A stretch of DNA of 64,000 nt, taken from the NCBI RefSeq assembly GCF_035573695.1, contig NZ_CP121694.1, forward strand, positions 1,774,501-1,838,500, written 5' to 3'. This DNA is from Metallumcola ferriviriculae. Its GTDB lineage: Bacteria; Bacillota; JADQBR01. Under the pieces are notes generated by a model. That model worked only from the letters and a program-made list of their open reading frames with translations, did no database searches and was not told where the DNA came from. Shown here one piece after another: positions 17,802 to 26,616 of this stretch; within the stretch, counting starts at the first letter, position 1; every line of letters starts with the position of its first letter. A program made the position numbers and the translations under genes.

Positions 17802-18455
17802 TTGTCTCTATCAGCTATTTTAATTGCGGCATTTTTCGTAGGTCTTTCCGGCGCAATGGTACCTGGACCGCTTCTTACTGTAGCCATTGTTCAATCAGCG
17901 CAAAAGGGATGGATTGCCGGCCCGCTGTTAATGATTGGTCATAGTTTACTTGAGCTGCTGGTGATTGCAGGTCTTTTTCTTGGTTTAGACCAATTGGTTT
18001 CGGGCAGGATATTTGGGTCTGTTCTCAGTTTGGCCGGTGGCGGGGTACTGTTTTGGATGGGATATGTCATTATTAAAGATGCTATGGCCGGTAAGTTTTC
18101 ATTAAGGGTAGACAATGTTTCACCGGTGATACGACAGCGGGGCTCCGGAGCATTGATTACTTTAGGAATTGTTGTCACTGCCGCCAATCCCTACTGGATG
18201 TTGTGGTGGGTAACATTTGGCGCTAGTTTCCTACAGAAGTCATTGATTCATGGCAATGCCGGGGTCCTCGCCTTTTTTTCTGGGCATATTTTGGCTGATT
18301 TCGGGTGGTACACGCTGGTTTCTGTCATGGTTGTTATGGGGCAAAAATTCTTGGATAGTAAGGTATATCAATACATATTAATTTTGTCAGGCGTCTTTTT
18401 GATATTCATGGCATTGTACTTTATTTATAGTGGCATATATAATATGAATTGGTAA
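17802..18455 (+). CDS. LysE/RhtB-family exporter
   Basis: A 217-aa membrane protein with six hydrophobic helices. The N-terminus contains the family signature GLSGAMVPGPLLTVAIVQ (about residues 14-31) and the centre has AANPYWMLWW. Members export amino acids or related small molecules. TTG start behind AAAGGGGCG. The next gene begins 12 nt later. Confidence 0.8.
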   Translation: MSLSAILIAAFFVGLSGAMVPGPLLTVAIVQSAQKGWIAGPLLMIGHSLLELLVIAGLFLGLDQLVSGRIFGSVLSLAGGGVLFWMGYVIIKDAMAGKFSLRVDNVSPVIRQRGSGALITLGIVVTAANPYWMLWWVTFGASFLQKSLIHGNAGVLAFFSGHILADFGWYTLVSVMVVMGQKFLDSKVYQYILILSGVFLIFMALYFIYSGIYNMNW

Positions 18456-18467
18456 GGGGGACTTAAG

Positions 18468-18830
18468 ATGGATTCTTATGATAAAGCGCAGCAACTGGCC
18501 AAGGCACTAGCCAATAGTGAGGAGTATCAACAATTTACTAGGGCTAAAGAGAAGGTGGAGGAAGACGAAAGTAATATGTCCTTACTGCAGGAATTCCGCC
18601 GGCGGCAGTTAGAATTGCAAATGTCTCAGATCACCGGTGAGGAAGTGGACGAGGAACAAGTGGAACAAGTGGAGCAGATGTACCAAATGCTTTCACTAAA
18701 TAAAAACATTAATGAATACCTAAATGCCGAGTATAGGTTATCTAGATTGATGTCTGATATTCAAAAGATTATTGGTGATGCAGTGAAGGACTGGTTTGAA
18801 TTTGGGGAACGAGAAAGTAGTCTAAATTAA
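18468..18830 (+). CDS. YlbF/YmcA-family protein
   Basis: A 120-aa all-helical, highly charged protein of the Com_YlbF type. In Bacillus, relatives form a complex with YaaT that affects RNase Y, sporulation and competence. The family-like core is EFRRRQLELQMSQITGEE followed by LNKNINEYLNAEYRLSRLM. GGGGGAC precedes the ATG. Assignment is by overall helical pattern and length. Confidence 0.7.
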   Translation: MDSYDKAQQLAKALANSEEYQQFTRAKEKVEEDESNMSLLQEFRRRQLELQMSQITGEEVDEEQVEQVEQMYQMLSLNKNINEYLNAEYRLSRLMSDIQKIIGDAVKDWFEFGERESSLN

Positions 18831-18835
18831 TTAAT

Positions 18836-18885
18836 TTGCCTTTACCCTAACGGTTCGTTATAATAATGGTAATAGTTATTAATAA
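18836..18885 (+). promoter_or_regulatory. Promoter with overlapping PerR/Fur-like operator
   Basis: TTGCCT, 17 nt, TATAAT. From 18858 an imperfect dyad of TTAT/ATAA half-sites (TTATAATAATGG...TTATTAATAA) overlaps the -10 box. This is the usual placing of an autoregulatory Fur/PerR box, so the downstream regulator probably represses itself. The operator is inferred from pattern. Confidence 0.6.
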
Positions 18886-18897
18886 GGAGCAATAATT

Positions 18898-19290
18898 ATG
18901 GCAAGGCTGACAAAGCAGCGTATGACTAAACAAAAAAAATTAATATTGGATATCGTTAAAGGCACAACATCACATCCTACTGCAGATTGGGTCTACCAGA
19001 AGGCTAGAGAAGTGATGCCTAATATTAGTTTGGGAACAGTTTATCGCAACCTGCGGTTTTTAGTAGAAATGGGAGAAATAATGGAGTTAAATTATACTAA
19101 TTCTTACAGCCGATTTGATGGCAATCCAAGTAATCATTATCATTTTGTCTGCCAAACTTGTGGCGAAGTTTCTGATTTGGAATTAACTTCTCACCCGGAT
19201 ATAGATGTTCTTATAAAGGATAAAGATTTGGTGGTGTTTTCGCATCGTTTGGAATTCTACGGATTATGCAGCAAATGTCAGTCTGACTGA
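18898..19290 (+). CDS. Fur-family transcriptional regulator, PerR-like
   Basis: A 130-aa metal-dependent repressor. The winged-helix part covers residues 1-80, with LGTVYRNLRFL as recognition region. NHYHFVCQTCGEV and the C-terminal YGLCSKC hold the structural zinc site (CxxC plus CxxC), and the HYH and downstream His/Asp residues form the regulatory metal site. Length and motifs fit PerR/Fur. The neighbouring bacillithiol genes fit a peroxide-responsive role, but PerR versus Fur cannot be settled from this sequence. Confidence 0.8.
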   Translation: MARLTKQRMTKQKKLILDIVKGTTSHPTADWVYQKAREVMPNISLGTVYRNLRFLVEMGEIMELNYTNSYSRFDGNPSNHYHFVCQTCGEVSDLELTSHPDIDVLIKDKDLVVFSHRLEFYGLCSKCQSD

Positions 19291-19313
19291 ACCGGGGGCT
19301 TCCTCGGTTTTTC
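19290..19313 (+). terminator. Terminator after the Fur-family gene
   Basis: AACCGGGG pairs with CCTCGGTT (one G-T pair) around GCTT and runs into TTTCTG. It begins at the last base of the stop codon. Confidence 0.75.
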
Positions 19314-19365
19314 TGTTAACGGGTATCAGTTAGGGATAATAATGAACTTAGAGGAGATATGTTAG

Positions 19366-21006
19366 ATGCAGGTGTTACATAGGAAACCTTTGGTTAGTGG
19401 TGAAATAGCAAAAGATTATTATTACAATTACAATCACCTGGCTTCCCGCTTTGAGGTTGCTCCTGATGATTATATGCAATATGCAAAAAGAGTTACTAAC
19501 AATTTGCCACACCGAAGGGAATTATCGGAATGCTTACAGGTTTACAATGAAAAATTAGGAGCGGGTAAAAAATCAATTGCCAATGCCGGTAATTTGGCAA
19601 GGGAAGATTGTCTAGTGGTAGTGGCAGGACAGCAGACTGGATTTCTAACAGGACCGGCTTTAACGATATATAAGGCGATGACAGCCGTACGCATGGCCGA
19701 CAAATTAAGCTCACAGCTTCAGCGGCCGGTAGTGCCCATATTTTGGATGGCAGGGGAGGATCATGACTACGCTGAAGTTAATCGCCTACAGATTATAGAT
19801 GTTAAAAATCGCAGAAAGCTGATAGAGTCACGAACAAAACCTTTGGGGCGGCCTTCAGCCGGCAGTACTACGATCTTTAAAGAAGATGAGTTTTTTCATC
19901 GATTGGCTGCAGCTTTGCCGGACACGGACTGGGGTCAAAAATTAGTGACAGAAATTAAACAGGCAGCAGAAGAAGCCACTGACCTGAATCATTGGTTTGG
20001 TTTTCTAATGCTTAAATTAATGGGGAAATATGGTTTAGTAATGATGAACCCGATGCTGCCGGAAATTCGGAAAATTTCTCAGCCTATTTTTCAGCGCGCT
20101 ATTATTGAAAGTGCTGAATTACAGCATCAACTTTTAACAGGAGAACGCGCCTTGAGAGAATTGGGCTATACCCCGGAAATTACCAAAAAGCCTGGTCACA
20201 TGAATCTCTTTTATTATGACGACGATGGTAATAGAATGCCGCTGTACCTGCACCAGGACCAGGTATGTACCAGGGGAGAGTTAGCTGACTGGCAAATGCC
20301 ATTGGCAGATTTAATAGCTATCTGTCAGTCCGACCCGGCTAAGTTTAGTCCCGGCGTTGCGTTAAGACCGGTTTTGCAGGATTATTTACTGCCCACCGCT
20401 TTGTTTGTTGCAGGTCCCGGTGAAATTAATTATCTCGCTCAGCTTAAAGAAGTTTACCGTGGTTTTGGTATCTCTATGCCGCCCATATATCCTAGGGCCC
20501 AAATTACGGTAGTTGGTTTAAAGGAAAATAATATTCTTAGAGAGCTGGCAGTAGGAGACGACTGGTTGGAGACAGGATTCAAACAGTACATTGAAAAATA
20601 TCTGGCTAAAAGGGACCCGGTAAATATTTCGGAAACGATTAATGAAAAGAAGAGAATTATAAAAGAACAGCACCAGCAGTTGGTGGAGCAGTTTGAGCAG
20701 TTGGACAATAAGTTCTCAACAATAGGTGAGGAAAATTGGCAAAAAATTGACGGCCATCTAAGTTACATGGCGAAAAAAGCTGTTCAGAGTCTTCGCAAGA
20801 AACACCGTGAATTCTTAAAAAGGGTCGATACAGTGGAGGACGTGCTTTCACCCGGTGGTAATTGTCAGGAAAATATCTATAGTTTTTATTCACTGTTAAT
20901 ATATTTCGGCGAAACCTTACTGCCAATCTTAGACCAGGTGGATTTTACTGATGTATGGCATCATCAGTTGGTTTATTTATCTAAACAAATACATGAGGTG
21001 GAGTAA
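19366..21006 (+). CDS. bshC: Putative cysteine ligase BshC (bacillithiol synthesis)
   Basis: BshC adds Cys to glucosaminyl-malate, the last step of bacillithiol biosynthesis. The 546-aa length is normal for the family. Recognisable parts are VVAGQQTGFLTGPALTIYKA (about residues 83-102), IFWMAGEDHDYAEVN (about 126-140) and a C-terminal coiled-coil-like region (about residues 425-485). GAGGAG precedes the ATG. It is immediately followed by bshB1, so the two form a bacillithiol operon. Confidence 0.92.
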   Translation: MQVLHRKPLVSGEIAKDYYYNYNHLASRFEVAPDDYMQYAKRVTNNLPHRRELSECLQVYNEKLGAGKKSIANAGNLAREDCLVVVAGQQTGFLTGPALTIYKAMTAVRMADKLSSQLQRPVVPIFWMAGEDHDYAEVNRLQIIDVKNRRKLIESRTKPLGRPSAGSTTIFKEDEFFHRLAAALPDTDWGQKLVTEIKQAAEEATDLNHWFGFLMLKLMGKYGLVMMNPMLPEIRKISQPIFQRAIIESAELQHQLLTGERALRELGYTPEITKKPGHMNLFYYDDDGNRMPLYLHQDQVCTRGELADWQMPLADLIAICQSDPAKFSPGVALRPVLQDYLLPTALFVAGPGEINYLAQLKEVYRGFGISMPPIYPRAQITVVGLKENNILRELAVGDDWLETGFKQYIEKYLAKRDPVNISETINEKKRIIKEQHQQLVEQFEQLDNKFSTIGEENWQKIDGHLSYMAKKAVQSLRKKHREFLKRVDTVEDVLSPGGNCQENIYSFYSLLIYFGETLLPILDQVDFTDVWHHQLVYLSKQIHEVE

Positions 21007-21032
21007 GTACTTTTATGAATGGAGGTAAGCTT

Positions 21033-21749
21033 ATGTCTCTTGATGAACCCATGGGGGTAGACTTAATGTTCTTTGGTGCCCACCCGGATGATATCGAAAT
21101 TGGTGCCGGAGGCCTAGTTGCACAGCAGACTGCTAAAGGAAGAAAGGTGGTGCTGGTTGATTTAACGGCGGGGGAGATGGCTTCAAACGGTACTGTAGAG
21201 CAAAGGGCAGAAGAAGCCCAAAAAGCTGCAGAAATACTTGGTGTTTATCAGCGGGTAAATCTAGGATTGCCTGATAGCAGGCTCGCGGTAACTGAGGAAT
21301 ATCTGGAGGCAGTCGTGCGGGTTTTGCGTCGATTTAAACCCCAATTGGTATTCGCGCCATACCGGGAGGACCGTCATCCTGACCATATTGCCGCTGCTAA
21401 CCTGGTTACCCAAGCGCTATTTTTGGCAGGACTTTGGAAAAAGTTCCCTGATCAACAACCGCATCGAACTATGAAATTGTTTCATTATTTTCTACACTAT
21501 ACGGAAAAGCCCTCGTTTATTGTGGATATTACTAAGGTTTATAATCAAAAGCTGGAATCGATAATGGCGCATACTTCCCAATTTGGCGTAAACCTCGAAG
21601 AGAAACCCACGGAACTGCCTCGATTGTTTAAAAGGCTTGAAGCGAGAAACACATTTTTTGGCAGTCTGGCTGCAGTGCAGTATGGTGAGGGTTTCTACGC
21701 TGCGGAACCAATCAGGGTTGATGATGTGATGCGGCTTTCCGGCAGCTGA
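21033..21749 (+). CDS. bshB1: Bacillithiol deacetylase BshB1
   Basis: Zinc-dependent N-acetylglucosaminyl-malate deacetylase of the PIG-L/LmbE family, 238 aa. Metal-binding motif AHPDDIEIG (about residues 15-23) and the downstream RHPDHIAA (about 115) are present. I chose the ATG at 21033 because GGAGG lies 7 nt before it; an upstream ATG at 21015 has no site of its own. It directly follows bshC. Confidence 0.9.
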   Translation: MSLDEPMGVDLMFFGAHPDDIEIGAGGLVAQQTAKGRKVVLVDLTAGEMASNGTVEQRAEEAQKAAEILGVYQRVNLGLPDSRLAVTEEYLEAVVRVLRRFKPQLVFAPYREDRHPDHIAAANLVTQALFLAGLWKKFPDQQPHRTMKLFHYFLHYTEKPSFIVDITKVYNQKLESIMAHTSQFGVNLEEKPTELPRLFKRLEARNTFFGSLAAVQYGEGFYAAEPIRVDDVMRLSGS

Positions 21750-21763
21750 AAGGGGGAAAGTTA

Positions 21764-22462
21764 GTGTCGCAGTACCTGTGGCCTAATGAACTGGTTAGGG
21801 CTAGATTTCTTGAAAGACGTAATCGTTTTGTTGCCTGCGTAGACATAAATGAACGCAAGGAATTAGCACATGTACCTAACTCTGGTCGTATGAAGGAACT
21901 ATTGGTTCCCGGAAATGAAGTGTTTTTGCTGCCTACCCCTGGCGAGAACAGGGTGACCCAATATCAATTATGCCTAGCTCGTTATGGGCAAGAACTGGTG
22001 TCTTTAAATTCTCTGCTACCAAACAAGTTATTGGAAAGGAAGCTGCAGGAAAATGCTTTCCCATGGCTTTTCGGGACAGGATGTCAACGGGAAGTTACTT
22101 ATAAGAATAGCAGATTCGATTTTTTTGTGAGTACTGAAGGGGTCGGCGGTTGTTATGTGGAGGCCAAGTCAGTGACCTTGGTTGAATCTGATACCGCTTT
22201 TTTTCCTGACGCACCTACTGCCAGAGGTAAAAAGCATTTAGAGCACCTAATTGATGCCAGGTCTCAAGGGTACAGCGGTGCAGTGGTTTTTGTGGTACAG
22301 CGGTGTGATGCTAAGTCATTTCGTCCCAATGAGGCTAGGGATCCGGAATTTGCCAGGACTTTATTGGCCGCAGTGCAGCGGGGAATCACCATCAAAGCCT
22401 ATAATTGTAGGGTAAACCATCAAGGTATCTACTGGCAAAGAGAAATACTGGTGCAATTATAA
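21764..22462 (+). CDS. sfsA: SfsA-family protein
   Basis: A 232-aa member of the sugar-fermentation-stimulation family. It contains RFVACVDI, the AHVPNSGRMKELL segment, VEAKSVTL and FPDAPTARGKKHLEHL (about residues 147-162). The nuclease-like fold and charged motifs are typical, but the cellular role is not established. GTG start behind AAGGGGGAAAG. A short hairpin (GCGGT/ACCGC, 22474-22497) follows the stop and may terminate the operon. Confidence 0.88.
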   Translation: MSQYLWPNELVRARFLERRNRFVACVDINERKELAHVPNSGRMKELLVPGNEVFLLPTPGENRVTQYQLCLARYGQELVSLNSLLPNKLLERKLQENAFPWLFGTGCQREVTYKNSRFDFFVSTEGVGGCYVEAKSVTLVESDTAFFPDAPTARGKKHLEHLIDARSQGYSGAVVFVVQRCDAKSFRPNEARDPEFARTLLAAVQRGITIKAYNCRVNHQGIYWQREILVQL

Positions 22463-22502
22463 CTTAGTTTGCTGCGGTTTATCCCAACCAACACCGCGGA
22501 TA

Positions 22503-22558
22503 TTAAAATCCTGCGAGGCTTAACCCTCGTACCGGTTCGATTTCGGTCCCCGGCACCA
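22503..22558 (+). pseudogene. 3' half of a tRNA-Leu(UAA) gene, likely integration scar
   Basis: From the anticodon loop (TTAAAATCCTG) onward this matches tRNA-Leu(UAA): a long variable arm (CGAGG/CCTCG), a T arm (ACCGG, TTCGATT, TCGGT), an acceptor 3' strand CCCCGGC, discriminator A and encoded CCA. The matching 5' half (GCCGGGG...) is absent; upstream bases do not fold with it. It therefore cannot be a functional tRNA. It abuts a serine-recombinase relic, so it looks like an attachment-site remnant. Confidence 0.75.
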
Positions 22559-22864
22559 CTTGAAATGTAACGAGGTATATCGCCTCGTTTCATTGATTCT
22601 TCCAGGCCCTTTGAATAGAACACAATATTAAGTTTCTTAGTTTCTGGATAAATTCGATCCTGCGAATGAAAGTTCTAAGCATCATGCGCTTTTGTTCGTT
22701 GCTTCCAGTTTCAAATAATTCGCGGAAGTGAGAAATTAAATGATAGGCTTGACCAACATCAATCTCACTGCTTGAGGTTGGCGTTTTTTAATATCTTCTA
22801 GTTTTTGGTGAAGCTCATCTTTTTGTTCCTTAAGTTTAGATAAACGTTCTTTGGGGTATGTAAA
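22559..22864 (-). pseudogene. Relic of a serine recombinase C-terminal region
   Basis: Reading the minus strand with at least two frame changes gives a coiled coil (LSKLKEQKDELHQKLEDI), then HLISHFRELFETGSNEQKRMM with RTFIRRIEF, then PETKKLNIVFYSKGLEES. This is the typical C-terminal end of a large serine integrase or resolvase. The catalytic N-terminus is gone; the left end of an IS256-type element begins where it breaks off. Its 3' end runs into the tRNA fragment, the usual int-att geometry. Confidence 0.6.
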
Positions 22865-22974
22865 TAACTTTGTGTAAACGGAAAAGTTAATCTAAGTTCG
22901 GTTTATGTAGGTTTCATGCATTATCCTTCCAAAACTTGGAGATAATATACATGGCTCTTATCTATCAGGAGGAT

Positions 22975-23024
22975 AGGGCATATTCCGACTTTTGATATAT
23001 TCCGATGATTTTTCAAAACATGCT
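22975..23024. repeat. Left 50-bp terminal inverted repeat of the RIT element
   Basis: Begins AGGGCATATTCCGAC and ends CAAAACATGCT, and is identical to the reverse complement of 26428-26477. Internal TTCCGA/TCGGAA motifs recur just inside (near 23062 and 26376), giving a multi-site end that probably binds the recombinases. Confidence 0.9.
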
Positions 23025-23074
23025 GGGAACGTAAGACAACTCATTACGTCCCCAGCAATTATCGGAATATTATT

Positions 23075-24139
23075 TTAACCCAATCCAAGCAGACGACTAA
23101 TCATTACCTCGTTGCCTACCCAAGTAGCTTTTTCAACTTCCGGACTAACTGATCCGGTCACAGCCGATGCATTTTCAATGGCTTTGCGTTTCATCTCTTT
23201 GTCTGCGCGAGCATAAATTAATGTGGTCGTTGGATCATTATGCCCCAGAAATTGAGCGAGTAATTCTAGTGGCATTCCTGCCTGATACAGAAGCATAGCA
23301 CGCGTTTTCCTGATTAGGTGAGGGTGGACACGGTCAGGGACTTCTAAGCACTCAGTTTTTGCAGAATTTCCGTATTTGCTGACAAATCTGGCCACGTTGT
23401 CGTCAGACATCTGCCCCTTGTTGCCATGCCGAATCGTATAAAACATGGGAACAAATCCGTCTTTTTGGGGATGAAAGATTTTCGCATATATGTGAAAATG
23501 CTGAATGGTATCATCGCTAATCGGAACACTTCTCGGCTTGTTCCCTTTCCCTAACAAATAGACAACTTTTCCTACCGGGTCAAAATCACAAAAACGCATG
23601 GATAGCATTTCGCAGTCACGGGCAGCTGAGTCATACATTAACACCAGAAAGAACAAATCGCGAATCCCCATTTTCTTGGATGGGTCAGGTTGGCGAAGAA
23701 CAGTAGTTATTGCATCCTTGGACATATACTCCAGCATGAAGGACTTGTTCACATCTTTTTGCATCGGAATACCTCGCAGATCTTCCAGATAAAAAACAAG
23801 CGTCGGTTCTATGCTAGCTACATAACGAAAAAATGCGCGGATGCGTGCCAACCTGTGATTTCGTGTAGACGGGGTCCATCCTTTTGTTTGCTGCATTTTA
23901 TCCAGAAAGTTTATCACGTTTTCGCGGGAAAGATCCGCAAAGGTGAGGCTCTCAACACGCTTACCGGTTGCGTCACACACGAAGGAAAGCAGCATATTCC
24001 ACACCTGTTTTGTGGCTAGGATTGTATGCGGGCTGCGCTGAGCCTGCTTAGTTAAGAAGATGGTAAAAAACTCTCGCAGATGTGAGAACAGGTTATCTTT
24101 AATCTTCTTCATAATCATAAGCCTCCGGTATGATACCAT
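23075..24139 (-). CDS. Tyrosine recombinase, third gene of the RIT trio
   Basis: A 354-aa site-specific recombinase. An N-terminal SAM-like core-binding domain (about residues 20-125) precedes the catalytic domain. Active-site features are DSAARDCEML (first Arg), HPHLIRKTRA (HxxR), LGHNDPTTTLIYARAD (His and nucleophile Tyr). The start overlaps the preceding gene by 41 bases. Expected to act jointly with the other two in excision and integration of the element. Confidence 0.88.
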   Translation of the reverse strand: MVSYRRLMIMKKIKDNLFSHLREFFTIFLTKQAQRSPHTILATKQVWNMLLSFVCDATGKRVESLTFADLSRENVINFLDKMQQTKGWTPSTRNHRLARIRAFFRYVASIEPTLVFYLEDLRGIPMQKDVNKSFMLEYMSKDAITTVLRQPDPSKKMGIRDLFFLVLMYDSAARDCEMLSMRFCDFDPVGKVVYLLGKGNKPRSVPISDDTIQHFHIYAKIFHPQKDGFVPMFYTIRHGNKGQMSDDNVARFVSKYGNSAKTECLEVPDRVHPHLIRKTRAMLLYQAGMPLELLAQFLGHNDPTTTLIYARADKEMKRKAIENASAVTGSVSPEVEKATWVGNEVMISRLLGLG

Positions 24140-25106
24140 TTGAGCGAGTGAAGTCCATAAGAGCTAACCGCTCTGGCAGTAAATGAATGTAGTAGTATGT
24201 GGCAGAAAAGCTTTCGTGCCCCATATATGCACTGAGGTATGGGATCATCGCGTCTAAATCCCTTCCCTCTTCAATCCAGCGCATGAGTATTTGTGTAGCG
24301 AAATTGTGTCGGAGAGCATAGGGAGTACAGGAACCACGACTGGTTACATTCCCGCTCATCTCCCAACATATACGGAAAGCATCGCAGAGCCAGTCGGTTG
24401 TGTAGGCCTTTCCCAATTGAGTTTGAAAGAAATATGTTCTTTGGGGGGTAATTTTTTCCGCTATTTGGTTGTACCTCTTGCACATCTCCATAACGTCTGC
24501 GTTAGTAGGCAAGCACCGATCCTTGTGGCGCTTTCCATCGGCGATATAAATAGTATTATCAGTGAAGTTGAAATCCGTACACCGTAGACACCGCACCTCT
24601 TGTGGACGCATTCCGCATGCATACTGTAAACGGAAAATGACTGGCACTGTAAAATCATGCAGAACGTTTCTTTCACCGCTGGGGTAGCAATCCGTAGCCT
24701 CAAAAAAGTTCGTTAGTTCAACATGATTCATGATGATAGGTTGCTTGGCCTTTGGCATAGGAAAGAAAGATGATGGCATGACATATGCTTCTTTGCCTGC
24801 AAGGGAGATATAGCGAGCAAATCCGCGAAGCGCACTTGCTCTATTAAAGGCACCTTTACCATTGCCTTTGGCATCGTTGCACCAAGCGAACGCAATTTCT
24901 TTCGTAAGAATGGTTTCGTTTGGGAAATGATTCATACAAAACCGATCAAAGTTCGCAAAGAGCTTATTGTAATTTTTCACAGAATATCTCATTGTAGCTC
25001 TATGTTCCAGCATTTCTTGGATTTGCCCGGCAAATCCGCTTTTAAATTCATATGTCATAATAGACCAACTTTCTTGGTTCTGAACATGGATATGTCTAGA
25101 CAGCAT
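24099..25106 (-). CDS. Tyrosine recombinase, second gene of the RIT trio
   Basis: A 335-aa recombinase. CGMRPQEVRCL gives the first catalytic Arg, TPYALRHNFATQ the second box, with Tyr where His is usual three residues before Arg, and MGHESFSATYYYIHL the third box with the nucleophile Tyr. It overlaps both neighbours, by 52 bases upstream and 41 bases downstream, so the trio is translated as a unit. Confidence 0.88.
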   Translation of the reverse strand: MLSRHIHVQNQESWSIMTYEFKSGFAGQIQEMLEHRATMRYSVKNYNKLFANFDRFCMNHFPNETILTKEIAFAWCNDAKGNGKGAFNRASALRGFARYISLAGKEAYVMPSSFFPMPKAKQPIIMNHVELTNFFEATDCYPSGERNVLHDFTVPVIFRLQYACGMRPQEVRCLRCTDFNFTDNTIYIADGKRHKDRCLPTNADVMEMCKRYNQIAEKITPQRTYFFQTQLGKAYTTDWLCDAFRICWEMSGNVTSRGSCTPYALRHNFATQILMRWIEEGRDLDAMIPYLSAYMGHESFSATYYYIHLLPERLALMDFTRSNGIIPEAYDYEED

Positions 25107-26287
25107 ATGCGAAGGCCTTCTGTGTCTAAGGCAACATAACGTTTGGCGGAGTTTGGATTCGCATGCCCAAGCATCTCACCAACGGATCGAATGGGCACTC
25201 CAGCCCGAACCAGTCTTGTGCCAAAAGTTCTCCTTAATGCGTGGAATGACTTGCCATCCCAAGCTTCATGAGAAATGCCTGCTTTGCAAAGAGATCTAAC
25301 CATAATGTCCCTACCTGCGGTATCACTTAACCTATCATAAGGCCTTCTATGACGGACAAATATGTATGGAGAATCCGTTTCGGGGCGACCGTTTAGAATA
25401 TAGTCTGCTATAGCGTTGCCTACTCCCGACGATAATTCCGTTTGAATACCCACAACGGTTTTGCCTTGGACCACATCAATGACCTTGCGATTCCAATCGA
25501 TGTCCGATCTCTTTAGGTCTAAAACGTCCACGCCTCGAAGCCCTGTCCAAAGTGCGAGCATTATGATAGCATAATCTCGTTTCCCGATAGGAGTAGTCCT
25601 GTCCACACTGTCAAGAATAGCATCCGCCTCTTTGTCGGAAAAGCAAGGTAGCAATTTTCGATACCTGGGTGCCGGGTTGATAAGATTCCATTCAGCGTTG
25701 ATAGATGCAAGCCCGGTATCAGCTAGGTGTGAAAGAAATTTTCTTGTTGCACCCGTGAACTTTGACATACTGGCTTTGTTGTTTGGAGCTGCGTTCGCAA
25801 TAAAATCCTTCACATTATTGGACCTTAATTTGTTGAAATTCTGCATGCCGTTTTGCTCAATGAAAACAAGAAACTGCCGTATAATGCCTATGTGCGTCCG
25901 AATAGTTCTAGGAGCTAAGGATTGAGAGAGGTGGGTGGAATAGTCAGCCAGAATCTCTTCAAAGTACTCGCACAGCTTTTGCTGTTTGAAATTCTTGTGC
26001 TCCCATACAAGCTCCCTGCCTTGCATGCAGTCTGTCAGTAGTGCAGCCGCTTTCCTGCGGTGTATCGCAGTAGATTTGCTAAACTCACCGTTCTTAGCCT
26101 TTGACATCTGTTCCTCTGCATAGGCATGCATTTCGTCATCAGAAAAGATTCTAATACAGTTGACCTCGCAGTAAGGAACAATGTTACTTAACAAATAAAT
26201 CTTATACTGCCTAATGCTGCTACTACTGAGGGGGATATTTCTGAGAAATGCCAAAACACACTCAATTGCTTCCATGATCTTTTGCAT
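25055..26287 (-). CDS. Tyrosine recombinase, first gene of the RIT trio
   Basis: The longest of the three (410 aa). TGLRGVDVLDL holds the first Arg, FHALRRTFGTRL the HxxR box, and LGHANPNSAKRYVAL the His and Tyr. AGGAGGTTTTTT precedes the ATG at 26287. A 140-nt leader to the right repeat contains extra TTCCGAT motifs that may be recombinase binding sites and could also contain the promoter of the trio. Confidence 0.88.
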   Translation of the reverse strand: MQKIMEAIECVLAFLRNIPLSSSSIRQYKIYLLSNIVPYCEVNCIRIFSDDEMHAYAEEQMSKAKNGEFSKSTAIHRRKAAALLTDCMQGRELVWEHKNFKQQKLCEYFEEILADYSTHLSQSLAPRTIRTHIGIIRQFLVFIEQNGMQNFNKLRSNNVKDFIANAAPNNKASMSKFTGATRKFLSHLADTGLASINAEWNLINPAPRYRKLLPCFSDKEADAILDSVDRTTPIGKRDYAIIMLALWTGLRGVDVLDLKRSDIDWNRKVIDVVQGKTVVGIQTELSSGVGNAIADYILNGRPETDSPYIFVRHRRPYDRLSDTAGRDIMVRSLCKAGISHEAWDGKSFHALRRTFGTRLVRAGVPIRSVGEMLGHANPNSAKRYVALDTEGLRICCLDISMFRTKKVGLL

Positions 26288-26427
26288 AAAAAAACCTCCT
26301 TATTAGATTAGTCTTGGCTGATCGCCAGACATCTCTATTATAGAGGTGTAAACAAAAACAGTAGAATATAATATTCCGATTCTTTCAGCCAATAGGATAG
26401 TGACGGTGTTGCATATACAAAATACTA

Positions 26428-26477
26428 AGCATGTTTTGAAAAATCATCGGAATATATCAAAAGTCGGAATATGCCCT
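26428..26477. repeat. Right 50-bp terminal inverted repeat of the RIT element
   Basis: Perfect reverse complement of 22975-23024. It ends with ATGCCCT, which also begins the adjoining palindrome at 26472-26505. Confidence 0.9.
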
Positions 26478-26505
26478 AAAATTCCGATATCGGAATCTTA
26501 GGGCA
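26472..26505. repeat. 34-bp near-perfect palindrome at the RIT right end
   Basis: TGCCCTAA...TTAGGGCA around the centre ATTCCGATATCGGAAT; 32 of 34 positions are self-complementary. It carries the same TTCCGA/TCGGAA words as the terminal repeats and is present at the right side only. It could be a recombinase site, a target remnant or a scar of a second end. Confidence 0.7.
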
Positions 26506-26616
26506 ACGCTGGAGAGCGACCCGAGCGCCTGGTTTGGCTTCTGCCGAGGACACGAGGGGTAGCGATAACCCCTCCTTTTTTGTGTCCTTGGGAGAATTTA
26601 AAGCGATAAACTCAAA

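Larger units (their letters stand above)
22975..26477. mobile_element. RIT element (recombinase in trio)
   Basis: Three overlapping tyrosine-recombinase genes on the minus strand are enclosed by 50-bp perfect inverted repeats. This is the defining layout of RIT elements: about 3.5 kb with three recombinase genes and no other cargo. All three genes are intact, in contrast to the decayed surroundings, so this insertion is the youngest layer of the island. Confidence 0.85.

Noticed and set aside
22470-22558. Complete tRNA or tRNA-Sec gene
   Set aside because: The 3' half fits tRNA-Leu(UAA), but no GCCGGGG acceptor strand or D arm exists upstream, and the anticodon is TAA, not TCA.
22429-22623. 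Open frame across the tRNA-Leu fragment
   Set aside because: Its GAGDRNRTGT-like peptide is the well-known false translation of the opposite strand of tRNA sequence; only its N-terminal part belongs to the recombinase relic.
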